DNA from: UMGS1532 sp045542355
Lineage (GTDB): Bacteria; Bacillota; Clostridia; Oscillospirales; Acutalibacteraceae
Direction of reading: 5' to 3'
DNA: 45,698 bases
NCBI GenBank assembly: GCA_045542355.1
Contig: JAZQKX010000006.1
Span: 1 to 45,698, forward strand
The position numbers were made by a program, and so were the translations under genes. The notes beneath the pieces were generated by a model. It worked only from the letters and a program-made list of their open reading frames with translations, had not been told where the DNA came from and made no database searches. Below, piece after piece: positions 8,416 through 15,812 of this stretch (positions are counted from its first letter, which is position 1; the number at the start of each line of letters is the position of its first letter).

Positions 8416-8768
8416 TTCATTATAAACCTCATTCCCGCCCAGATTATCAGCAGACCGAAGACCCGATGGAGCCATACACCCGATATTTTAGAGAGCAATT
8501 TTGTACCGATAAACGCGCCTATCAAACCCCAGAGGATATACGGCAGACCCTCAGAAAAACCAACCCGTCCGTCGAAAAGATAAAGAGTTAGGGAAAAGAG
8601 GGATATGGGCAGAATTACCGCAACGGAGGAGGCGTGGGCTTCCTTATCCTCCATGCCCTGCCCTCTCAAAACAGGCACCGCAAGAATTCCGCCCCCTGCA
8701 CCGAAAAGTCCGTTTACAAAACCTATAAAAACTCCCCCAACGGCTTTTTTTAGGGTCTCTTTTTTCAT
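8412..8768 (-). CDS. TauE/SafE-family membrane protein, first half of a split pair
   Basis: 118 residues, the same length as its partner. It begins with a short Lys-rich head and then the repeat motif GFVNGLFGAGGGILAVPVL, followed by about three more hydrophobic segments. The start at 8768 is preferred over an earlier ATG because an AAGGTGG-like site lies just upstream. Its last codon overlaps the downstream partner's start. The substrate is unknown. The two proteins share the family motif but are clearly different in sequence, so this is a split or ancestral two-gene form and not a recent duplication. Confidence 0.8.
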   Translation of the reverse strand: MKKETLKKAVGGVFIGFVNGLFGAGGGILAVPVLRGQGMEDKEAHASSVAVILPISLFSLTLYLFDGRVGFSEGLPYILWGLIGAFIGTKLLSKISGVWLHRVFGLLIIWAGMRFIMK

Positions 8769-8907
8769 TGAAATCCACCTTTCGCGAGGCTTCATTTCCC
8801 GCATTTTTGTTTTTATTTAAGATTTCCCGAAAAAAACTCTTTATTCTTTTCATAAAATGGTATATTATATAAGTGTAAATGACATGAAAATTTGGGAGTG
8901 AAATGAA

Positions 8908-9255
8908 GTGGCAAACAAGGTAAAGGTTGAGATTGCCGGAAACAGCTACACCATCAACACCGAGGAAAGCGAAGCCTATATAAAGGGAATCAGTGAGGAA
9001 ATAAATGGCAGGATAAACAAGCTGCTTAAAGAGAATAAATATCTGACCCCCTCCATGGTGACCTCCATTGCGGCTCTGCAATATTGCGACGAGGCAAAAA
9101 AACGCCGTCTGGAATGTGAAGAGCTTCGAGTTAAAGCCAAAAGCGCAGCCGAATCGGAAGCTGCTGCCAAGCTGCAGTTGGGCGAAGCCCTCAGGGAAAT
9201 AGAGCGCATAACCTTGGAAAACCGCGCGCTCCGCACCAAAATGGAGCCAAGATGA
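8908..9255 (+). CDS. zapA: Cell division protein ZapA
   Basis: 115 residues. ZapA binds and bundles FtsZ filaments at the division ring. The N-terminal beta part (KVKVEIAGNSYTINTEESEAYIKGISEEINGRI) is the family signature, followed by a long Glu/Lys/Ala-rich coiled coil from about residue 65 to the end. The start is GTG at 8908; GGAG lies ten bases upstream and a nearby ATG is out of frame. The stop overlaps the U32 peptidase start as ATGA, so the two genes are translated together. Confidence 0.9.
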   Translation: MANKVKVEIAGNSYTINTEESEAYIKGISEEINGRINKLLKENKYLTPSMVTSIAALQYCDEAKKRRLECEELRVKAKSAAESEAAAKLQLGEALREIERITLENRALRTKMEPR

Positions 9256-11279
9256 CAGAGATACTTTCACCTGTGGGAAGTCCCGACGTTTTAGAGGCCG
9301 CTGTGCGGTCGGGTGCCGATGCGGTATATCTGGGGATGGGGGATTTTAACGCCCGTAGAAACGCCCACAATTTTAATGCCCACACCCTGAAAACTGCAAC
9401 CGAATATTGTCACATACGAGGTGTTAAGGTTTATCTCACCCTTAACACCTTGATTTACAATCAAGAATTTTCCGAGGCTGTGGCTCTTGCCCACCAAGCT
9501 GTGTCGGCGGGGATTGACGGGATTATCCTTGCGGATTTAGGCCTTGCTGAGGCTCTGCATGAGCGCTATCCCACCCTGCCTCTCCACGCTTCAACCCAGC
9601 TCACTGTCCATACCCCAGAGGCTCTCTACGAGCTAAAGCGTATAGGTTTTTTCAGGGTTGTTCCATCCCGAGAAATGTCGAAAACCGAACTGAAAGAATT
9701 TTGCGCCCTAGCAGCTCAACTGCAAATTGAGGTTGAGGTGTTTATTCACGGCGCCCTTTGTATGAGCATGTCGGGACAGTGTCTCATGAGCGCCACTTTA
9801 GGTGGCAGAAGCGGAAACAGAGGCCTTTGCGCGGGTACCTGCCGACTGCCCTGGAAAGGCGGTAAAAACGGTTACTCCTTAAGCCTTCGCGACCTTTCGC
9901 TTATAGATAACATAAAGGAACTCAGTGATATGGGGGTCTGCTCCTTTAAAATCGAGGGGCGGATGAAATCTCCCGAATATGTTGCAGCCGTTACTGCCGC
10001 GGCAAAAAGCGCCGTGGAAAACGGCAACCCCGACCCCGAGCTCATGGCTCTTTGTCGGGACATCTTCTCCCGAAGCGGTTTTACCAAGGGCTATTACGAG
10101 GGGAAAATCGGGCAGGATATGTTCGGAGTCCGCACCGAGGAGGATGCAGTCGCCACCCGCGAGGTGCAGAATAAAATACACGGTCTCTACCGCGCCGAAA
10201 GGCAGAGCATACCCCTTGATTTTCACTTCTCTGCCAAAGCGGGTGAGCCATCAAAGCTTACCGTGTGTGACGGTAAAAACACAGCCGAGGTTTTGGGTGA
10301 TGCCCCCGAAATTGCGAAAAACCGAAGCCTTGATATGGAGTTTCTCCAGAATCAGCTTTCAAAACTGGGCAACACCCCCTATTATGCCCAAGTGGTTTCG
10401 GGTGATTTTCAGGATAATATATCCCTTTCTGCCGCCAGTCTCAACGCTTTACGTCGGTCTGCGGTGGAGAAACTGTCGGAAATGAGAGCCAAAATACCTC
10501 AATATGCGATTAATCATATTTCTCAGGATGTTTATGCCGAAACCGAGGAAAGTTCTCAGCCAAAGCTTGTGGCGAAGTTTCGCTCTGTTTCCCAGATTCC
10601 CGAGGATTTAAGCGGTGTGGATGCTGTTATTATCCCCGCTGAGGAAATTTCGGAATATAAAGGAAATCTGCCGATTATTGCCGATATACCCCGTGGCATG
10701 AGCAACCGCGTTTTCATAGAAAAATGCTTCGAGGAAGCAAAGAGGAAAGCCTCGGCGGTGATGGTGGGAAATCTCAGCGCCGTCCATATTGCGAAACGTT
10801 TAAAAATCCCCTTTATTGCGGGAAGCGGAATGAATATAATGAATAGACGCTCCCTTGAAGTCCTGAGAAAAATGGGAGCCGTTGCGGCTCATCTTTCCCT
10901 TGAAACCAAGCTGTCGGAGCTTAAATACTTTGGGAATTCTATTCCTGTTGGGCTGGAGGTCTACGGCAGACTCCCACTCATGTTATTGAGAAATTGCCCT
11001 TTAAAAATCGGAGACTGTGGGGATTGCAAACATGAGATTACCGACCGCAAGGGAATAAAATTCCCCGTTCTTTGCAGAGGTGGATATAGCGAAATCTTCA
11101 ACTCCCGACCCACAATTCTCTCCGACCGATTGCGGGAGTTTTCGGGAGCGGATTTCCTGATACTCGACTTTACCACCGAGGAAAAGGAGCAATGCAGGGA
11201 AATCATCGAAGCATATCATTCCGAAAAGTCCCCTGTGGGTGAATATACAAGAGGTCTTTACGGAAAAGGTGTGTTGTGA
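9252..11279 (+). CDS. Peptidase U32-family protein (RlhA/TrhP-like) with DUF3656-type C-terminal region
   Basis: 675 residues. The N-terminal half carries the U32 signature (EVFIHGALCMSMSGQC at about 165-180) and the cysteine-rich stretch GNRGLCAGTCRLPW. The C-terminal half carries further cysteines (GDCGDCKHEI, CRGGYSEIF) consistent with an iron-sulfur or metal site. Homologues of this length in E. coli and B. subtilis hydroxylate 23S rRNA or tRNA wobble uridines using prephenate, and protease activity is doubtful for most members. Which RNA is modified here cannot be told. It is coupled to zapA by a four-base overlap, a pairing I recall as common in Firmicutes. Confidence 0.88.
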   Translation: MTEILSPVGSPDVLEAAVRSGADAVYLGMGDFNARRNAHNFNAHTLKTATEYCHIRGVKVYLTLNTLIYNQEFSEAVALAHQAVSAGIDGIILADLGLAEALHERYPTLPLHASTQLTVHTPEALYELKRIGFFRVVPSREMSKTELKEFCALAAQLQIEVEVFIHGALCMSMSGQCLMSATLGGRSGNRGLCAGTCRLPWKGGKNGYSLSLRDLSLIDNIKELSDMGVCSFKIEGRMKSPEYVAAVTAAAKSAVENGNPDPELMALCRDIFSRSGFTKGYYEGKIGQDMFGVRTEEDAVATREVQNKIHGLYRAERQSIPLDFHFSAKAGEPSKLTVCDGKNTAEVLGDAPEIAKNRSLDMEFLQNQLSKLGNTPYYAQVVSGDFQDNISLSAASLNALRRSAVEKLSEMRAKIPQYAINHISQDVYAETEESSQPKLVAKFRSVSQIPEDLSGVDAVIIPAEEISEYKGNLPIIADIPRGMSNRVFIEKCFEEAKRKASAVMVGNLSAVHIAKRLKIPFIAGSGMNIMNRRSLEVLRKMGAVAAHLSLETKLSELKYFGNSIPVGLEVYGRLPLMLLRNCPLKIGDCGDCKHEITDRKGIKFPVLCRGGYSEIFNSRPTILSDRLREFSGADFLILDFTTEEKEQCREIIEAYHSEKSPVGEYTRGLYGKGVL

Positions 11280-11283
11280 TATA

Positions 11284-11366
11284 ATGAGTTCGCAGAGCGA
11301 ACTCATTGAATTGCCTTACGGCATGAATTGAAATTATAAATTTCACAAATTGCACCTTGCGGTGCA
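11284..11366. repeat. Cluster of short intergenic hairpins before trkA
   Basis: Three hairpins in 83 bases: ATGAGTTCGC/GCGAACTCAT (perfect, 3-base loop), TGCC/GGCA and TTGCACC/GGTGCA. They are joined by AT-rich linkers such as GAATTGAAATTATAAATTTC. The first is immediately after the U32 gene stop. No good T tract follows any of them, which suggests an interspersed repeat and not a simple terminator. Confidence 0.55.
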
Positions 11367-11394
11367 TTATTAAGTAAACAGAGGTAATGCGGAA

Positions 11395-12765
11395 ATGAAC
11401 ATAGTTGTAATCGGTCTTGGCAAGGTTGGTCTTGAGGTTGTGGAACAGCTCACCGACGAGGGACATGCCGTAACGGTTGCCGATATTGATGCAAAAAAGG
11501 TGGATACCGTTCTCGGTATTTACGACACGGTGGGTGTGGTTGGCAACGCTATCGACCAAAAGGTTTTAAGAGAGGCAGGCTGTGGCGATGCCGATTTAGT
11601 TATTGCCCTTACAGACAACGACGAAATGAATCTCACCTGCTGTCTCATGAGCAAAAAGCTGGGCGCCAGAAACACCATTGCCAGAGCCAGAAAGCCTGAA
11701 TACAACTCGGGAATCCATCTGATTCGCGAGGATTTAGGGCTATCGCTCTGCATTAATCCCGAAAGAGAAACGGCGCGGGAAATTGCCCGAATTTTAAAAT
11801 TCCCCTTGGCTAAAAATGTTGAGCCCTTTGCAAAGGGCAAGGTGGAATTAATTGAATATGTTGCCACAAAGGACAGTCCCCTTTCGGGCAAGACGGTTAA
11901 TGAAATATTCTCAAAAATGAAAAACACTGTGCTTGTCTGTGCAGTGGAGCGAAACGGGGAAATCCACATCCCATACGGCGACTTCTTTATAGAGGAAGAC
12001 GATATTCTCATGCTTGTGGCGAAACCCGAAAGAATGAGCGCATTCTTTCGTGAGGCAGGAATCAAAACCACAGGTGTCAAGGATGTTATCATCATCGGCG
12101 GTGGTACCACCACCTTCTACCTCGCCGAGCTTCTCCTAAATCAACACCTGAATGTTACCGTGATTGAAATTGACCCCCGAATGGCAGAGCTTATTTCGGA
12201 ACTGCTTCCCGATGCCACAGTTATTGTAGGCGACGGAACAAGTCAGCAGATTTTGGCCGAGGAGGGTCTCGGGAAAGCCGATGCGCTTTGCTGTATGACG
12301 GGTGTTGACGAGGAGAATATAATCGCTTCTCTTTATGCCTCTACCATATCCTCAAAGATTAAAACAGTAACCAAGGTAAACCGCTCTGAGCTTAACCACC
12401 TTATTCATCCTTTAGAGGTGGGTAGTGTGGTTAACCCTAAGAAAATTGCGGCTAATCAGATTTTAAGATATGTACGAGCTAAGCAAAATTCCGAGGGTAC
12501 CGATGTTTTAGCCCTCTATAAACTTGCCGACGGCAAGGCGGAGGCGCTGGAATTCCCCGTTACCGAGCTTCACCCCGAAATGCAGGGAGTTCCTCTGAGT
12601 CAGCTTAAAATCCGAAGCGACGCCATTGTTGCCAGTATCAACCGTAGGGGAAACATAATAACCCCTCGCGGCTCCGACACTCTGCAGAGAGGCGACACGG
12701 TTATTGTGGTTACCACCCGTTCGGGGCTGGACAGTATCGACGATATTTTGGAGAGTGAAGAATGA
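11395..12765 (+). CDS. trkA: Trk potassium uptake system, regulatory NAD-binding subunit TrkA
   Basis: 456 residues, the standard length. Two RCK modules are visible: each has a Rossmann glycine motif (VVIGLGKVGLEVVEQL at 4; DVIIIGGGTTTFYLAELL near 229) and an acidic ribose-binding end of strand 2 (VADID, VIEID), followed by a RCK_C segment. TrkA is a cytoplasmic ring that gates TrkH in response to nucleotides. The stop overlaps the trkH start by ATGA, so subunit amounts are coupled. A GAGG site precedes the ATG. Confidence 0.95.
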   Translation: MNIVVIGLGKVGLEVVEQLTDEGHAVTVADIDAKKVDTVLGIYDTVGVVGNAIDQKVLREAGCGDADLVIALTDNDEMNLTCCLMSKKLGARNTIARARKPEYNSGIHLIREDLGLSLCINPERETAREIARILKFPLAKNVEPFAKGKVELIEYVATKDSPLSGKTVNEIFSKMKNTVLVCAVERNGEIHIPYGDFFIEEDDILMLVAKPERMSAFFREAGIKTTGVKDVIIIGGGTTTFYLAELLLNQHLNVTVIEIDPRMAELISELLPDATVIVGDGTSQQILAEEGLGKADALCCMTGVDEENIIASLYASTISSKIKTVTKVNRSELNHLIHPLEVGSVVNPKKIAANQILRYVRAKQNSEGTDVLALYKLADGKAEALEFPVTELHPEMQGVPLSQLKIRSDAIVASINRRGNIITPRGSDTLQRGDTVIVVTTRSGLDSIDDILESEE

Positions 12766-14201
12766 ACAGACGAATGATTGTGTATTCCTTAGGAGTACTT
12801 CTGCTCTTTGAAAGCGTTATGCTGTTGGTGCCCTCCATAACCGACGTGATATACGGCGAGGGTGTGCTGAAATATTATCTTGCGGTGGCTTTGCTTGTGG
12901 CGGTAATTGGCTTTGTGCTGACCAGAATCAAAACCTACAACCGCACAATTTTCTCCCGCGAGGGGCTTATAATCGTGGCTATGGGCTGGATTGTTCTCAG
13001 CTTTTTCGGCGCTATACCCATGTGGCTTTCGGGAGAATTCCCCACCTATATGGACGCTTTTTTTGAGACGGTTTCGGGTTTCACCACCACAGGTGCCAGT
13101 GTGCTGAGTGATGTTGAGGCGCTGTCTCACGCCACTCTCATCTGGAGAAGCTTTACCCATTGGATGGGTGGTATGGGTGTGCTGGTGCTGATGCTTTCCA
13201 TTGTTAAAATGGCAAGTGGCGGCGGAAATATCTACCTTATGAAAGCCGAAAGCCCAGGGCACGATGTATCCCGCCTTGTTCCCAGCACCAAGGGCACTGC
13301 CAAGATTCTTTATATAATCTACATCTGCCTCACCTTGTTAGAAGCCGTTATACTCCTTATATTAGGTATGCCCCTGTTCGACACCCTTTGCACCTCTTTC
13401 GGCACAGCGGGTACAGGCGGTTTCGGATTTTACAACGATTCCTTTGCTGGTTTCAGCCCTGCAATTCAGCTCACAGTTGGTGTTTTCATGATGCTTTTCG
13501 GAGTGAATTTCAGTTGCTACTATTTGCTCTTAGCAAGGCGATTTAAGGAGTTTTTCAAGAACGAGGAAATGAGAGCGTATTTTATCATCGTCATTTCTTC
13601 CAGCTTGGTTATTGCCCTTAATATAATGAATCGCTTTGACGGCTTTGGCGAGGCGATTCTCCACTCTTATTTTCAGGTATCCAGCGTTATCACCACTACA
13701 GGCTTCTCCACAGCCGATTTCAACGCTTGGCCTGAGCTTTCCCGCGCAATAATGCTTCTTCTCATGTGCATGGGTGCCAGTGCAGGTAGCACAGGCGGCG
13801 GTCTCAAGGTGGCAAGGTTTTTGATACTCGCAAAGGTGGGTATCCGAGAAATTCGATTTACCACCAAGCCCAACGAGGTACGTGCTCTTCGTTTTAATGG
13901 CAAGACTGTAAGCGAACAGACCGTACGTAACGTATGCTCCTATTTCACTCTTTATATCATGGTGCTTGTGGTTTCGTTTTTACTTGTGTCTTTTGATAAA
14001 ATGGACTTTGTCAGCAATTTCACGGGCGCTATTGCGACCCTTAATAACATCGGTCCGGGCTTAGAGGCGGTGGGCGCAACGGGTAACTATGGAGGCTATA
14101 GCGCTTTCTCAAAGCTCATCTTCTCGGCAAATATGCTATTGGGCAGATTGGAGCTTTTACCTCTCTTTGTGCTGTTCTCCCCCAAGACCTGGAAAAGATA
14201 A
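12762..14201 (+). CDS. trkH: Trk potassium uptake system, membrane channel subunit TrkH
   Basis: 479 residues with 8-10 transmembrane segments. Selectivity-filter-like loops are visible: TVSGFTTTGASVL near residue 103, FGTAGTGGFGFYN near 214, SVITTTGFSTADFN near 307 and NNIGPGLEAVGATGNYGGYS near the end, one per pore repeat of the superfamily. It carries K+ (possibly with Na+ or H+) across the membrane, gated by TrkA encoded immediately upstream. Confidence 0.95.
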   Translation: MNRRMIVYSLGVLLLFESVMLLVPSITDVIYGEGVLKYYLAVALLVAVIGFVLTRIKTYNRTIFSREGLIIVAMGWIVLSFFGAIPMWLSGEFPTYMDAFFETVSGFTTTGASVLSDVEALSHATLIWRSFTHWMGGMGVLVLMLSIVKMASGGGNIYLMKAESPGHDVSRLVPSTKGTAKILYIIYICLTLLEAVILLILGMPLFDTLCTSFGTAGTGGFGFYNDSFAGFSPAIQLTVGVFMMLFGVNFSCYYLLLARRFKEFFKNEEMRAYFIIVISSSLVIALNIMNRFDGFGEAILHSYFQVSSVITTTGFSTADFNAWPELSRAIMLLLMCMGASAGSTGGGLKVARFLILAKVGIREIRFTTKPNEVRALRFNGKTVSEQTVRNVCSYFTLYIMVLVVSFLLVSFDKMDFVSNFTGAIATLNNIGPGLEAVGATGNYGGYSAFSKLIFSANMLLGRLELLPLFVLFSPKTWKR

Positions 14202-14211
14202 AATTATAATT

Positions 14212-14237
14212 AAAAAGCTCCCTTCGGGGAGCTTTTA
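14212..14237 (+). terminator. Terminator of trkA-trkH
   Basis: AAAAGCTCCC, a TTCG loop and GGGAGCTTTT form a stable hairpin ten bases after the trkH stop. Confidence 0.85.
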
Positions 14238-14268
14238 ATGTTTGTAATTAATAATGAATGATTAATAA

Positions 14269-14330
14269 TGAACAATATATAAACTTGTTCCGCTGAGTGG
14301 ACACATACCCGTCTAGCATCTAGAATCTAA
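14269..14330 (+). repeat. Interspersed repeat, copy 1
   Basis: The segment GAACAATATATAAACTTG, a hairpin around GTTCCGCTGAGTGGAC, and a tail ending in AATCTAA match 37460-37521 at most positions over about 60 bases. The hairpin is retained through paired or wobble changes. It lies between the trkH terminator and the 3' end of the minus-strand ferritin-like gene. Confidence 0.6.
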
Positions 14331-14332
14331 TT

Positions 14333-14767
14333 TTACAAATATTTTCGGATATCTATTGCCAGTCGTTCCTCTAAATTGATGAGCCGCTTGGTGATATCCT
14401 TTACCTTTTCCTCGGCGGCTTCGTATTTATTAAGATATTTGTTGAGGGATTTCACCCCCATGTTACATCCGTCGGTTATCAGGTCGGCAATGGTTTCGTC
14501 CGATTCATTGAGGGTCAGCTTTACGTTTGTCTTCATCCAGGACATGCCCTTTGCCATGGGGTTTGGCTCCTTGCCGTCGTCGTGGTATTTATCCAGCAGT
14601 TCTTCCAGCTCCACCCTCAGCTTTTCGTGCTCCTGCTTTTGGTCGGTGAGATAGGCTTTGAATTCCTTGTTGCTTACAAAGTCCAGCACATCCTCTATGG
14701 AAGAAACGCCCATTTTTATACCAGCGTCACATTCCCTCATAAGTCTGATTGTATCCTGTTCGATCAT
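14333..14767 (-). CDS. Ferritin-like four-helix protein of unknown function (DUF2383-like)
   Basis: 144 residues, almost entirely predicted helix, rich in Glu and Lys. I recognise the pattern (DAGIKMGVSSIEDVLDFV, ITDGCNMGVKSLNKYLNKY) from small ferritin-superfamily proteins of Clostridia but cannot name a function. Few His residues are present, so a classical di-iron centre is not evident. GAGGAG lies about ten bases before the ATG. It is a single gene. Confidence 0.6.
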   Translation of the reverse strand: MIEQDTIRLMRECDAGIKMGVSSIEDVLDFVSNKEFKAYLTDQKQEHEKLRVELEELLDKYHDDGKEPNPMAKGMSWMKTNVKLTLNESDETIADLITDGCNMGVKSLNKYLNKYEAAEEKVKDITKRLINLEERLAIDIRKYL

Positions 14768-14831
14768 AAAAAATCACTCCTCAGGTGTATTATCCCCAAG
14801 GAGTTTTACACTTATTCGCAAATATGATGTG

Positions 14832-15680
14832 TTAATTTTTATAACTTTTCACCAGATGGGACAGGGGTTTTACGGTGTAGCCCATTGACTTGTATTTTGT
14901 GAGAAGTTCATCTAAAATTTGTGCATTGGTTGAAGATGTGTTGTGAAGCAGCAGCACCGCGCCCGAATGTATTCTTGAAGTTAGCTTTTCCAGAGAGGCT
15001 TCCGCCGAGGGTTGGCTGTTCTCGTTCCAATCTACATGGGCAAGACTCCAGAAAAAGGTTTTATATCCCATTTCCTTTGCGGATTCCAGATTAGAAAGGC
15101 TGTATTTACCCTGAGGCGGTCGGTAATATTTCACCATTTTTTTGCCGGTTTTCTCGTAATAGGCATTCTCCAAGGATTTCAGCTCCTCAGAAAATGACTG
15201 TTTATCGGAAATAGCCGACATATCGGGGTGGTGGTAGGTGTGATTTGCCACCGTGTGCCCCTCCTCCGCCATTCGTTTCACAAGCTCCTCGGCGGTTTCC
15301 AGATAGTGTCCCACTATGAAAAAGGTTGCGGGTGCCTTATGCTTCTTTAAGGCGTCAAGAATTGCGGCGGTATTTCCGTTTTCATAGCCACAGTCAAAGG
15401 TGAGATATATCACCTTATCCTCAGGATTTCCCATATAATAGGTGTCCAGAGGTAGTAGCTCCTCCACCGATGCGTTGCCCACAGGCTGTTCGCCCTCTGT
15501 CTTAAAAGAAATTCCCCAGTCCTTGCCTCCTGCGGCAGTCTCTAATGCACCGCCGCCTCCCGCATACGCCGAGCCGAAAACGGTGCAGAATACCACCGCC
15601 AACACCAGCGCCGCCACGGTACACTTTTTATAGGTGATTTTTATTATGCCACCTAATAGTTGTCTTTTTATCTTGAACAT
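14832..15680 (-). CDS. Polysaccharide deacetylase, PdaA-like (muramic delta-lactam pathway)
   Basis: 282 residues with an N-terminal hydrophobic anchor or signal (about 21-41, ending in ...FGSAYAGG), then a NodB domain. Motifs: TFDCGYENG (motif 1, Cys in place of the usual second Asp; PdaA proteins typically have Glu or another residue here), HTYHHP (metal-binding His pair), RPPQGKYS (motif 3) and GAVLLLHNTS (motif 5). PdaA removes acetyl groups from muramic acid to make the lactam of spore cortex; that role fits a sporulating host but the substrate is inferred. The start has a strong AAAGGGGG site upstream. Confidence 0.82.
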   Translation of the reverse strand: MFKIKRQLLGGIIKITYKKCTVAALVLAVVFCTVFGSAYAGGGGALETAAGGKDWGISFKTEGEQPVGNASVEELLPLDTYYMGNPEDKVIYLTFDCGYENGNTAAILDALKKHKAPATFFIVGHYLETAEELVKRMAEEGHTVANHTYHHPDMSAISDKQSFSEELKSLENAYYEKTGKKMVKYYRPPQGKYSLSNLESAKEMGYKTFFWSLAHVDWNENSQPSAEASLEKLTSRIHSGAVLLLHNTSSTNAQILDELLTKYKSMGYTVKPLSHLVKSYKN

Positions 15681-15750
15681 ACTAATCCCCCTTTACCACA
15701 TTCTACTCCCCCTGTTTGTACCAATATTACAAAGCGGGGAATTTCACTTC

Positions 15751-15779
15751 TTGAAGAATATATACTAATATGGTATACT
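15751..15779 (+). promoter_or_regulatory. Promoter of copA-copZ
   Basis: TTGAAG (15751-15756) and TATACT (15774-15779) with a 17-base spacer, about 35 bases before the copA start. I see no clear CopY or CsoR operator. Confidence 0.6.
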
Positions 15780-15812
15780 ATTGACAAAGAACTGCTTTCC
15801 AGGTGAAAATAT

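Noticed and set aside
14832..15680. Reading Cys in TFDCGYENG as a dead active site
   Set aside because: PdaA-type deacetylases commonly vary at this position, so inactivity cannot be concluded.
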